Assembly (NCBI GenBank): GCA_025603075.1 | Contig: MU626286.1 | Location: 1-64,000 of the forward strand | Direction of reading: 5' to 3' | DNA from: Neoconidiobolus thromboides FSU 785 | Taxonomy: Eukaryota > Entomophthoromycota > Entomophthoromycetes > Entomophthorales > Neoconidiobolaceae | DNA: 64,000 bases | Shown: piece after piece, positions 30,658 through 42,500 of the stretch | Position numbering within the stretch: the first letter of the stretch is position 1 | How the letters are laid out: every line of letters starts with the position of its first letter | Notes under the pieces: model-generated | Told to the model about the DNA's origin: nothing | Database searches by the model: none | What the model saw: only the letters and a program-made list of their open reading frames with translations | Program-made: the position numbers and the translations under genes

Positions 30658-32598
30658 TTACATAATATCCTTCAATTCCTCAGCTTCCAGAACAGCCATT
30701 AATGCATTTTTATCCATTGGAATAAAATATTTTTCTCCACTTTTAGTTTTAACTTCTTTAATAACCCCATGATCTAAAAATTCTGTTAATTGAGATTGCC
30801 ATGCTTTAAAAGTAGAAGCTAAAAATCTCTTTCTACATAAATTAAAGAACTGTTGATCAGAAATTCCTAATGAATCATCTCCTTTACTTCTTCCTTTATT
30901 TGTTAATTGATTTTTTTTATTGAAGATTAATTCATTATCTCCAACAGTGGCAGGTTTATTATATTCAATATCTTCTTTCAATTGTTCATTGACTAATATT
31001 TTAAATATACCTTTCGCTTTGGCATTAACTGAAGCTAACACTTGTGTTACTCCACGTAAGGTGATTTGACCATTAACAATTAAACTGGTTGGAATGAGCG
31101 GTGAAGTTTCAAACGAAGTTTCAACTTTATAAGGGATAAATGTAGTCATTTCCTGTGATAAAAAATTAAATTTTGTCATACTAACATTATCCCATAATAA
31201 AGTAGCTCGAATATGGTCAATTGTACAGATAAGAGAAATTTTTTCAAGTTGACTAAGGGACATGAATATATTTTGAATGACTTTGCTACGTAAATTCTCT
31301 CCATCAATATTATGAACTATCAAATATAATTTACTAATATCATCTTTTTTTTCCAATGCTTCTTTAATAAATTGTACAGTTTCTATTGGTTTACTAATTA
31401 AACATTTGGCTCTTAGTTTTTTACATATTAATGTTAAGATTGTTTTTAATGTTATATTGGGAAAATAACCATTAATAACTAGAACTATACTATCATCAGT
31501 AATTAAACATTTTTTAGCAAAATCTAATATTGTTTCTCTTTTGCTACCATACCCATAAAATAATAAATTAAAATTAGAATTTAAACAAAATTTATACTGA
31601 GAATAATATTTTTGATGATATTGTTTCATGAAATTTATTCTCTTTTCTTTTGATTGTTGTATATTATCAATAGCTTTGCGTACATTATTTGGTTCTAAAT
31701 TTTGTAAATTAGATAATATATTATCGGATGTTATCTTCCCTTTCTTTATATGATAAGTTTCAAAATAATTAGCAAATCCAATATCATTATCTTCAATATA
31801 ATATTCTAATTGATCATCAAACTCAATCTCTACTTCTTCTTTTAAATATTCAATACTCATACCTTCTTGTGAAGTTGATAATAAAGATTCATCATGTATA
31901 GATTTAATACTTACATCAATTAATACCTTTTTCTTTTTTGGTAAGCTATTCTTCTTTGGAGTTCCACTTTCTCTTTTAATTGTTTCTTTGGCACCTGGTT
32001 GTCGAATTGAATACTTTTCATTACCAGCAATAGTAGATAAATTATGACTATTTTTCGACATCATACTTTGATTACCAAATAATTCACTTCGATTCATGGA
32101 TAATATAGAATGATTATTTGTTTGATTCATTATATGAGATGTATAAATACTTGAATTATGGCTTTGATTAAATTTATTAATACTCTTGTTAAAACTCTTA
32201 TTATTATCTTTACTATTTAATATTTGACTATTATTATTTTTCTTTTCACTGATATCGTATTTTTCATTACCTTTGATAATTGATGTATTATAATTCTCTT
32301 TTGATAACATACTTTTATTACCAAATATTTCGCTCTTAGACATGGATAGTAAACTCTTATTATGCGTCTGGTTATGTAAATGAGATAGATACATACTGGA
32401 GTTATGACTTATATTGAATTTATTCATACTTTTATTATGTTGACTTGGTTTCTGTTTGCTGACAGCAGCTGGTTTTTCCTGGGATGTCTCGTGGCCTTCA
32501 TTGATAGGCTCTAATGGTTCATACTCCTGATTGGGTTCTAAATCATAAGACTCGAGAACTGAGATATCATTCACATCACCTTCGCTATTGCTATCCAT
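30658..32598 (-). CDS. ORC2: Origin recognition complex subunit 2
   Basis: Single exon, 646 residues. ORC2 is part of the six-subunit complex that marks replication origins. The C-terminal 370 residues carry the family signatures: NFNLLFYGYGSKRETILDFA (near 340), VLVINGYFPNITLKTIL, KLYLIVHNIDGENLRSKVIQ, the SLICTIDHIRATLLWDN stretch and TTFIPYKVETSFE, then a C-terminal winged-helix region. The N-terminal 270 residues are Asn/Ser/Lys-rich and contain an internal duplication: residues 57-116 and 139-198 align almost completely (N-K-F-N-x-S-H-N-S-S-x-Y, then GNEKY near the end), offset by 82 residues. Such disordered N-termini are common in ORC2, but the duplication is unusual. It diverges from the EED gene, 239 bp apart. 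Confidence 0.93.
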   Translation of the reverse strand: MDSNSEGDVNDISVLESYDLEPNQEYEPLEPINEGHETSQEKPAAVSKQKPSQHNKSMNKFNISHNSSMYLSHLHNQTHNKSLLSMSKSEIFGNKSMLSKENYNTSIIKGNEKYDISEKKNNNSQILNSKDNNKSFNKSINKFNQSHNSSIYTSHIMNQTNNHSILSMNRSELFGNQSMMSKNSHNLSTIAGNEKYSIRQPGAKETIKRESGTPKKNSLPKKKKVLIDVSIKSIHDESLLSTSQEGMSIEYLKEEVEIEFDDQLEYYIEDNDIGFANYFETYHIKKGKITSDNILSNLQNLEPNNVRKAIDNIQQSKEKRINFMKQYHQKYYSQYKFCLNSNFNLLFYGYGSKRETILDFAKKCLITDDSIVLVINGYFPNITLKTILTLICKKLRAKCLISKPIETVQFIKEALEKKDDISKLYLIVHNIDGENLRSKVIQNIFMSLSQLEKISLICTIDHIRATLLWDNVSMTKFNFLSQEMTTFIPYKVETSFETSPLIPTSLIVNGQITLRGVTQVLASVNAKAKGIFKILVNEQLKEDIEYNKPATVGDNELIFNKKNQLTNKGRSKGDDSLGISDQQFFNLCRKRFLASTFKAWQSQLTEFLDHGVIKEVKTKSGEKYFIPMDKNALMAVLEAEELKDIM

Positions 32599-32837
32599 TT
32601 TATTGAACCAGTGTTTCGATTTGACTTGGAAATTGAATGAAAATTATGCAAAATACAAATAGGTTGAGCTAGAAAATAGTCAAGCTTATTTTTTGAAATG
32701 AATCAAATCATCAATTGAATAAAGGATGAGTTTCATTGGCTTTTCAATCTCCCTGAAAGTCCACCTTGTAAAATGGGATTTTTTGAATTTAATTTGTTAA
32801 CCTTATTTGTTCCAGTACTTGGTAAAATAGTAAAGAA
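32599..32837. promoter_or_regulatory. Divergent promoter region ORC2 / EED
   Basis: The 239 bp between the two start codons must contain both promoters. It is less AT-homopolymeric than other gaps, with short pyrimidine runs such as TTCAATCTCCCTG, but no site can be named. Confidence 0.35.
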
Positions 32838-34295
32838 ATGGAAGATATTGATGAACTAAAAGAAGAAAAGATAATGAATGTAACCTCCACTGAATTTCAA
32901 AACTATCGATTACGACGAATTATTAAAGAAAATCATGGTGAAAAGATTAATGTATTAACTATGGGTTTAAAACCCATTCATGAAAATGAATTAGATTTAA
33001 GTCATTTAATATTAACTGTAGGGGATAAACAAGTAAAATAAATATAAGCTAAACTACTTAAATATTAAGGTTGGTTTTTAAATAGTTAAACATCTATGAT
33101 AATCAAAACCATAAGGATAACTTAGATTTAATGTGTCATTTTAAATTAAATGAAGACGATATTAATAGCCAAGGAGTAAGTAGCCATCCTTAATAATCAA
33201 AGAATGGTATTTATTTTAAAACAGACTTTTTATAGTGGATGTTGGTTACGAAAATCAAAAGATAGTTTGATCGCATTTGCTGGTGATAGTGGTATTATAC
33301 ATATAATCTCTTTAGCTTATTCACAAGAAATACTTCGATTAAGTGGACATACTGGTAAGTTTAGTTTTTATTTTTTCAAAAAAAACCGGTATATTATGAC
33401 ATCTTATTTAAAATAGGAAGAGTGATTCAATTGATACCACATCCAATTTACGAACATTTATTATTATCAGTGAGTGAAGATCATACAATTAGAGTTTGGA
33501 ATCTAGAATTAAAAAGTACAATTGCTATTATTAATGTAGACGCTACAGTAGCAGTAAGTTTATCCTTATTTTATCTTGAAATTAAGCTTATTAATACTCC
33601 CAGTGTTTTAATCCCAAAGGCAGCAAAATCATTACTGGGTCATCAACTGGAGAAATTAAATTTATTAAACTTCCAATAATGTTATTTAATCAAACTAATA
33701 ATGTAAGATTATCAATAACTAAATCTATTCCTCTATTAAAACAAAGTCTACATGGTGATAAAATAGATCAATTAGTAATGATTGATGATAAAACGATAAT
33801 ATCCAAGTCGATTAATGGAATCATTATTTATTGGGAATGTAAAACTCAAGATATTAAATGGAGATTATGTTTTAAAGATTATAAATTTAATATTCACACT
33901 AAATTGGCAGTAAGGTAAGTTATTATCATATATATTAAATATAGTAGTTTGAATAATTAATACATTTGTAATATCATTCAGCGAAGATAAAAATTATTTC
34001 TTAATTGGTGGTTACTCAGGTACCATTTATGTATATGATTTAATTCTTGGAAAGAAGATATTTGATGATAAACATAGAAGATCAACAAAACCTATATACT
34101 CTTGTACTTTTGCTAAAAAAGATAGGTAATTTTGTTATTAATAGTTATAACAAGGTATTTGAAGAGTAATTAATTATTATTAGAAACCTATTATTCACTT
34201 CAGGTGACGGTTTAATTTGGAGGTACGATTATATTAATGATGATGTTTTATTAAACTGGGATAATTGGAAAAATGGAATTGATGTAGGAAATTAA
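32838..34295 (+). CDS. EED: Polycomb protein EED/ESC homologue (WD40)
   Basis: Seven exons (32838-33032, 33086-33175, 33225-33354, 33417-33553, 33604-33914, 33982-34125, 34184-34295) join to 372 residues. EED is the WD40 subunit of Polycomb repressive complex 2, which binds trimethylated lysine and stimulates H3K27 methylation. The sequence follows EED repeat by repeat: FYSGCWLRKSKDSLIAFAGD with GIIHII, GHTGRVIQLIPHPIYEHLLL with SVSEDHTIRVWNL, then DKTIISKSINGIIIYWE, IGGYSGTIYVYDLILG and the terminal SGDGLIWRYDYI, matching the S-I-W-R-W-D ending of EED. Five or more WD repeats are visible. It is much shorter at the N-terminus than animal EED. A general WD40 protein is the alternative, but the order of family-specific phrases makes EED likely. 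Confidence 0.82.
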
Positions 34296-34397
34296 AGAAA
34301 ATGTAAATTATTAAATTAAAAATAGAATAGAAAAGTATTATGTTTAATTTTAAAAGTATAAAAATATTAGAAATAAATAATAGTTTACTTACAAAAT

Positions 34398-36173
34398 CTA
34401 ATCTTCAATTATAAATTTAATATTCGATTTATCTTTTTTATCTCCCTTGTCAAGGAAAGCTTTTAACTATAGATTAAAACATAAATATAAGTTATGTACA
34501 ATTAGCATTTTAAAGCTTACTTTTTCTTTGGATACCATAATATCATAAACCTCTAATTTCTTGGCCATATCTGATGAAGATTGTATTGGTTTATAGCTTT
34601 CTTTACGAAATATTGTTTTATTTATTTTCTAAATTATATATAGATTTAAAATAATAAATTAGATATTCTATTAATACACTTACAATCATTTTTTTAACCT
34701 TAGCATTACAAGCATCTAATGTAAATGGCTCACTTCTCTTCCCCCCTTTTCTAATAATAAAAATATTAAATAAAATATTAATATAAAAATATAACCAACT
34801 TACTCATCCTCATCAATTTGTTTTTTAATTCCTTCTTGTTTATTTCTTTCATTTAAAACTAATAAAAATAAATTATAAATCTTTTCACAATTCAACTCCT
34901 ATATTAAACTTTACCTTTTAAAGCATCTCTAGCCATTTGTCCACCTGGCGTATTAGCCATAGCTAAAACCTGCCTTTAAAATCATCAACCTAACTCATAG
35001 AAAAATAATAATAGGTACACTTACTTCAATTTTTCCATTTTCTTATCTTTATTTTTTAAATCTTCCATTGTCATATTGCTTTCCCAAATAGAAGGATACA
35101 AAGATATTATTTCTTCATTATCCAATAAATAAGATTCCTGATTTGGTATTTTATCATATTGAGAATGTATTTTAATTTTTGAGGCGATATTTATTGATGT
35201 GTTGTAGATATTGTTAGATGAATAGTTATCATCATTAATTTCTTTATAATTAAACAGTTTAATCGTATGTGTACTATCGTTATTAGCGTCAATAATTTAT
35301 AAAGCTAAGTTAATAAAAGGGTAAAATTACCCGCTTGCTAATGCCATATTAGAACCTTGTAGTTTTTGTAAGAGTTTGATGCTGTGGTTGTCGCATATTT
35401 CTGATACATTACTTGAAAAAGCCCGATAAATTAAAACACAACTCATAATTTTAAAATCTTATATTTACCTATCCACAATTTTCTTACATTTACTTTCTTT
35501 GCAAAATTTTAATTTATCGGTTATACCGATTTTCAGCATATTAATCTGTTCTTTTTTACTATTCAAAAATAAACAAGGTCGACTATAATCCTAAGTTCAT
35601 TATTAGTATAGCCATCTAAAATTTTGAGATTTTGTTTTCTTTACCTCATTCCCTTGTAATAAAGTGGTTTCCCCACACAATATAACTTCTAATACTTCAG
35701 GTAGATTATAAAGGGCTAAATCAATATCTCTACAACAAAAAAGAGTTGGTTTTAATTCAATTCAAATCTTAAATCAACTACTTTAACTTACCTGTTATAT
35801 CTCTTATTCAAACTAATAATCATTGGAGTAACAAAAGATAATTTCTTCAAATCCATGACTTCCAAAACGACATAAGCATTCCCAAAACTACCACTTATCA
35901 ATCTTGGAGTAGATTTGATCATCCCATAGAAATTATTTTTGGTATTAGTTTGATTGATATCTAGTCTTGAGTTTAATGGTTGAAATTGTTTCTTTTGGAT
36001 GATGTTTAAGATGCGTTCATTTCTATTGAGGATAATGAAAAAGAATTAGAATCGTGAGTAGGTAAGCGGCAAGGGAATAAAGGAGGGAACAGATAAATGA
36101 CTTACACTTTTTTAAATTTTCTTCCTAATTTACTTTCTAATATTGAAAATTGTTCTTCCCTTGTAATGGACAT
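34398..36173 (-). CDS. MCM10: Probable replication factor MCM10
   Basis: About ten exons read in frame from ATG at 36173 to TAG at 34398, giving roughly 400 residues, with GTAAG-type donors throughout. MCM10 activates the CMG helicase and binds DNA through an OB fold and a zinc finger. The OB-fold region reads NFYGMIKSTPRLIS, then KKLSFVTPMIISLNKRY, DLALYNLPEVLEVILCGETT and INMLKIGITDKLKFC, matching the order of MCM10's Y-S-G-L-R, F-V-x-x-G-V-I and L-x-L-F-L-F-G motifs, with V-L-K-I-G...L-G-x-C closing. The cysteines and histidine in FCKESKCKK and ICDNH form the C-x4-C...C-x2-H zinc finger. The C-terminal part is Lys-rich and not distinctive. The tail-to-tail gap to EED is about 100 bp. The assignment is by motif order and not certain. 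Confidence 0.6.
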
Positions 36174-37220
36174 AGTGAATTGAATTTTGTTTTTTTACTG
36201 ACTTCGATTGGATAAAAAGTTAAGAAATGAAAATTTAAAAATCGCGTATTCAACTCATTCATTCACCCAAATGAGCAGATCCTGCCAGCTAAAAAAGCTG
36301 GATTTCATTACTATCACAATAAAGATGTCTAGTTAACGAAATTGACTTTTGAAAATTAACCAAATGCTAGTAAAATTTTGGTTTAAATCATAATAAATCA
36401 AGGAGTATCACGATGCTAGTATATTAAAGGCTATGGTACCTTTTGTATACATAGTAAGGGAAAAAATAATATTTGAATAAAAAACGGCCATTTAAAACTA
36501 CAAAGTATTAAATTTAAAAAAAACACCTCAAAAGTCCACACTAACTATCAATTAGATCCAAAAATTAATTTACTGGTTAGGCATTTCAACACCTATAACT
36601 AAACGCAGCCGCAAAATTGAAAATTAATTTGTAATGAAATGGAATAACTTAGCAATTTGCGTCTTATTTGATAACATTTTTGATTAAATTTGAATAAAAA
36701 AACTCACTTATACTTTTGATAGTATACACTTTTTTATCACTTGTGATTTAAAAAAATTATATTAATTTTTTAGATATAAAAACATACCTTTAATACTTTA
36801 TTTTCTTGAAAGAATAAGTTTAAAAATCTTGTTTAGATTTAAAAAAGATTATTCCCCAGCTATGTTTTTACTGGACTACTTTTAAAAAACAAGTACTTTT
36901 CATATAACTAATAAAATTTGTAGTCGAATTATGTAGTTGAATAGTATTTTAAAGTACAAATTGAAATTGTTGAAAACAAATTTCATAATTTCATAAAATC
37001 TATCCCTTACTTTCTTAGTCAAGCCCAACATGGGTGACAATTCAATAATTCAGTCAATGTTCTACAAATGCGTAAAGTCTCATTATGGTTGATTGGCTAT
37101 TGAGTTAGTAAACAAATATTAAGTATAAGTTTATGAAACATTCAAATAGTTTCTAGGACTGTTATACAATGATGACAACAACAGAAATGATAATACAGCA
37201 ATAAAAATGTCGAAAAAAGA
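36174..37220. other. Intergenic region
   Basis: AT-rich sequence upstream of the MCM10-like gene; nothing recognisable. It may include the decayed 5' part of the F-box family fragment that follows. Confidence 0.4.
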
Positions 37221-37620
37221 ATGAGAATAAATTCTTCTCGCTACATGGATTCATTAAAATTGCTCAAAGATTACTTATGCCAACTTGAAATACTTAATCT
37301 TATTCAAAATAATACAACTATTGAAGATACAGCTGAGTATGTAATCATTAGTATATTAAGATCGCTTGCAATTTTATCTAAAGACATTTTTGTTTTTGAT
37401 GGGTTAGATACAATTAAAACAAAATTTAGTAAATTGAAGTCATTGAGTTCAAAGTGTTATGAACATCAATGTGGGGTGCCATTGAGGCTAATCCTAATGT
37501 GAATTTTATACTAAGTTTGAAGTCAAAGGTTGAAGGAGAACCCAATAACTTTATAAACCATCTTGGTGATCTAAGAGAGTTAGAGTATAAAATTTATAGA
37601 TACTTATGGTTTGAATTTTG
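37221..37620 (+). pseudogene. F-box/LRR-like family fragment
   Basis: Readable as LKLLKDYLCQLEILNLIQN, then SLAILSKDIFVFDGLDTIKT, then, after a frame change near 37480, NPNVNFILSLKSKVEGEP and INHLGDLRELEYKI. The same three phrases occur in the same order in the broken gene at 26600-27665 (LELFKNYSKQLEILDF; GLKTIKTKLKILK; NPKTDFSSKLKLEIVG). The F-box itself was not found, so it is a 5'-truncated, frameshifted copy. Confidence 0.55.
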
Positions 37621-39593
37621 ATTTTAACGAGAATAATAAAAAAGTAGTAAAAAGCAGTAATACTATCACTTGGGGCTACTTTGATTCGAAAATTATAATG
37701 AGTTGTAACTTATTGAATTTGTCTTTATCATAGGTTTTTTTATTTTCCTATGAAAGCGTTGAAATCAATTTCTTTATAAATAAGGATGTTTTTTTTGATT
37801 TCATTTTTCCATTTTTAAGCGCTATTTGAGTGGAAAGATTGTTAGTAAAATTCTTAAATACAAAAAACATCTCCAAATGTTCAAATTATCTATTTTTATG
37901 ACTTAATTTTTTATACGAAAGGAATATTTGATAAGCCTTGTTCAAATAAAAGTTATCTTTATAGTGGAAAGTATAATCCAATGGGATATAGTTTAGTTAC
38001 ATAAAGCAAATTATATTTTATGAATCTAATGACATGTTTGAGGATTTACTTCCTATCTTTATTTCTTAATTTTAAAGTATTAAATCAAGTATTTACTTCA
38101 AGAAAAGTACAAGTCTAGAAACTAAGTATAGACCTACTGCCTTTTCATCATTTATTATATCTAATAAAAGGAGTATGAATAAGCCAGTTATAATGCCATA
38201 GAAAAAACTGCAATGTCAAGTGGATGAACCACCCTTTAATAACGATTATTATAATGATTAGTACGATAATTAATTTTAAACAAATCACTATCTTAAGCTT
38301 AATTTTATTATTATCGATTTTAAAATTATATATTCAAAAAATCCTAAAATTAGACTTCTGAGCAATTTATTACTGGAAGTAAGCAATAATACAATGAACT
38401 AATCTATATGTATTTAATTTTAAACTTTATTGTAAAATTTGATCAATTACTATATCATATTGAATCAAAATCGAGTTAAGACAATGTAGGTAAGAAACAG
38501 TTAAAAGATAACCAGTACATTAAAGTATTTGGTGTACATAAGGTTTTTATTTATAGGCTATATTATCTTAGGAGTTGATTTTTTTAAAAGTCATGAAAGA
38601 GTCAATATGGTCAAATGCCTTATTTATGGAAGAATCACGAAAAGTGATAGAGGAGATAGAATGAAAATGGAAAGCTATGCAAATTCAAAAATCGTTTAAT
38701 CTTCGGTAGTTATTTGAGGACTAAAGACCTTTCTTCTGACTGGGAAGGATCAGAGTTAACCTTTTTTATAACCTTAACTTATTGTAAATTTACAAACTAA
38801 AAATAGAGATCAAGTCTGAGATCAAGATTGTAAGCCTTAATCCTAGAGTTAATATTAATTCAAAATTAAAGCTGGTGGTGATCTAAAAGTAATATAATAA
38901 AGATAAGCATATTTTTCATTAACGGGACTCATACAACCTTGGGATTTTAGGCCTCAAATAAACCTAAAAAAGATGAATTCTAAATAAGTTCTTAAATTCA
39001 CTATGTGAGTTGTGATTAAAAATGCAGTAAATTGAAAAATGTGTAAACTGGAATAGTAATAGATTATTTACCGAAAAACATTTAATAAATCACATATTTT
39101 ATAATTTAATATATTAGATTAGAACTTTATCTTGGAATATTACTGCTTAAAAGTTTACAAACTGTGTAAAATTTTACTTTAAGCTTTTCTAAGGATCCAG
39201 TTTCATTTTAAGCTTTTTATCATTTGTTTCAATTTAAGCTTAAAAAAATATAATTTTTAATCTTAAAGAATACATATAGAGAAGAGAGTTTAAGAAAATA
39301 CTAAAATGTGATGACAATTTTTCAGTAATTAATTTCCTACAAGCTAAATCTGGGTGTTCCAAAATCAAGGTTAGTGACGATAAGAAAAATTTCAGTTCAA
39401 GCTAGGGAATAGCTTGAAGCCGAAATTCTGATGACCTTATAATAAATTGCATACGTATATAAATAAACAATAATACTTCAAGATAAAGTTAGCTTTTTAA
39501 TAGAATTAGTTTGATTTCGGTACAAATCACTCTTACAATAGAAATTAGTGTATCTTTTAGTTCATTTACTAGTTAACAATAGCTTTCAAAAAA
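37621..39593. other. Intergenic region
   Basis: Nearly 2 kb without a supported gene apart from MITE copy 16. Near 38590-38680 a short run (MKESIWSNALFMEESRKVIE) looks coding-like but is isolated between stops. The last few hundred bases serve as the upstream region of the ATPase gene. Confidence 0.45.
37789..37877 (-). mobile_element. MITE-like element, copy 16
   Basis: AAGGATGTTTTTTTTGATTTC ... AACATCTCCAAA, central TTAAGCGCTATTTGAGTGG; left end eroded. Confidence 0.75.
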
Positions 39594-42500
39594 ATGAAAG
39601 ACAAAGTTAAACAAATAGACATCGTTGAGCATTTACTTAGCGTTGAAGAAGTTATCAAGCGATATGAAACTTCTATTAATATTAATAAACCAGCTGAGAG
39701 TCATGGTTTAGGTGAAGAGCAAATCAAGAAAGGTAGAGAAGTTTATGGGCCAAATTTACTGAGTCCAGCAAAACGTAAACATCCATTTGTCAGGTTTTTA
39801 GAATGCTTGGGCAATCTGTTCAATGTTCTTATGATATTAGCTGGTTTAATGACATTTATCATCTTTGCCATAGACCCTGCCAATAATTTTTCTTCTTCTT
39901 ATGTGGGTGCCATCTTAGTTGGAGTATCTATCCTTAATGCAATTATTGAGTTTATTCAATTACAGAAATCTGCAAACGCTTTAGAAGCTTTCCTTAATAT
40001 GATCCCCCAGCAATGTCGCGTAGTACGTAATAGTTCTTTAAATCAGATACCAGGTGCTGAATTAGTACCTGGTGACATTGTGTTTGTTCGATTAGGTGAT
40101 AAGATCCCTGCTGATTTATATATGTTTAATGTTTCTGAAATGAAAGTTGATAATTCTTCACTTACAGGAGAGTCAGAACCACAACCACGTACCGTTGATA
40201 ATGCTATGAAAAACCCACTTGAAGCACATAATATTGGTTTTAATGGAACTTTAGTAGTTGCTGGAGAAGGTTATGGGATTGTTATTAAAACTGGTGATTC
40301 TACCGTGCTAGGCCAAATTGCCGGTTTAACAGCCAATGAAAAGAAGAGTCCTTCCCCACTCTCAGTAGAGGTTAACGTCTATGTTAAGCTTGTTGCTTCA
40401 GTAGCTTTCTTGACTGGTTTTATTTTCTTCTTATTAGGGCTTACCAAAGGAATGGCATTAAAAGATTGTTTAACTTTTGGTGTAGGTGTTTTCTGTGGTT
40501 GGGTACCAGAAGGTCTTCCAGCCACATTAACTATGTTGCTTACTTTTGCTGCTAAGCGTATGGCTACTCAAAATGTTTTAGTAAAAGATCTTCATGGGGT
40601 TGAAACTTTAGGAGCAATTACTCTCCTTGCTACTGATAAGACTGGTACCCTTACTCGTAATCAAATGACAGTTACTAGTGTCTGGGCATCTAACAAACTT
40701 TATGCTTCATTAAGAAACTTGAATAATATAAATAACCCTGTTCAAGTTAGTTCTTCTGGAATGACAGAAATTTTATTAAATTGCTCATTAAATTCTAGAG
40801 CTAAATTTGATCGTACCGATGTCCCAATTGACAAAAGAGAAATCATTGGTGATGCCACTGAAGCTGGTCTTATTCGATTTGCCGCTCAAAGTCAAGACGA
40901 TTTTGATGAACTTCAAATCAAATACCCTCGAGTTTTTGATGTTCCATTTAATTCAGATAATAAATGGGCAATGACTATTAGTCAAGTCCCTCATGCTAAT
41001 GGTGACCTTACTCTTTACTTAAAAGGTGCTCCAGAAAGAGTGTTAAATCTTTGTTCAACAATCTTCATGAGCGGACAAGCCATTCCACTTACTGAGGAGC
41101 ATAAAGCCCAATTCCAAGAAACTTATGAAAATATGGCTGGTAAAGGGCATCGTGTACTTGCATTTGCTCAACTATTATTACCTGGAGACAAATTTCCTAA
41201 AGATTTTATATTTGATAAGAAAGCCAAAAACTATCCTACAACGAATTTAACCTTTGTAGGGCTCACTTCATTAGAAGATCCTCCAAAACATGGTGTACGT
41301 GAAGCTATTGGTATGTGTAGAACTGCGGGTATTCGTGTAATGATGGTAACTGGTGATCACCCACTTACTGCTGAAGCCATTGGACGTAAAATCAATTTGA
41401 TGCTTTCTGATACCAAACCAATGGTTGCTAAGAGAACTGGACGTCCAATCGAATCTATTGAAGAAGATGAATATGATGCTATTGTTATCCATGGTGAGCA
41501 AATTGATGGATTAAGTAACTTGGAATGGGACAATATTTTTTCTAAAAGCGAAATTATATTTGCTCGTACTTCCCCACGTCATAAGCTTGAAATTGTTAAA
41601 CGCGCTCAATCTATGGGACACATCGTTGGTGTAACTGGCGATGGTGTCAATGATTCTCCAGCTTTAAAAAAAGCAGACCTTGGTATTGCAATGAATGAAT
41701 CTGGCTCTGATGTATCTAAAGAAGCTGCATCTATGATTTTACTTGATGATAACTTTGCCTCTACTATTCGTGGTATTGAAGAAGGTCGTCTTATCTTTGC
41801 TAATCTTAAAAAATCTATCCGTTATACAGTAACCCATACTATGCCAGAAGTTATTCCACAGTTACTTTATATTGCTGTACCTATACCACTTCTCTTAAAT
41901 GCTCTTCAAATTATTTCTCTTGATCTTGGTTATGAACTTTGTTTAGCTTTATCCTTTGCTTGGGATAAACCAGAAACAAAAACAGGTCTTATGAGACTTG
42001 CACCACGTAAACCAGTAACTAAAGAATCGGTAGAAAGATTTCGTAGAGTAAAATCTCGTGAGATTCAAGCTAAAAGAGATCCAGAAACTGGTGAAGAAAT
42101 TAAGGCTTCAGGTTTCAAAAGAATGATTCATAATATTTCAAGGTTGTTTACTATGACTTATTGGAAAGAATTAATTGAAAAAACCGACAATGAGGTTATT
42201 GTTGATGTCGAATTAATATCATGGGCTTTCTTTGAAGCTGGTCTCCTTGAATTTACCGGTGCTGCCGTTGGCTCTTTCTTTTTATTAAATTATCGTGGTA
42301 TTGGGTTTTATGATTCTATTAAACTACAGAATGATTTTGCCTTCTCAGATTTACCAGATAGAAACACTTTGTTTTCGGTAAGTAGTGGACAGCAATTCAC
42401 ACGAACTGAATTATTGGAAATATTAGCCCAATTTGAAACTGTGTATACTTATTCAGTAGTCGTTATACAAGCCTTTAATATGTTCTGTTGTAAATCCAGA

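Noticed and set aside
33679-33740. Possible intron GTAAGATT...AAAG inside EED exon 5
   Set aside because: Splicing would create an in-frame stop, whereas reading through keeps the frame open.
32838-34295. Interpretation as a generic WD40 protein made of several separate small genes
   Set aside because: The short frames join through proper introns into one protein whose phrases follow EED in order.
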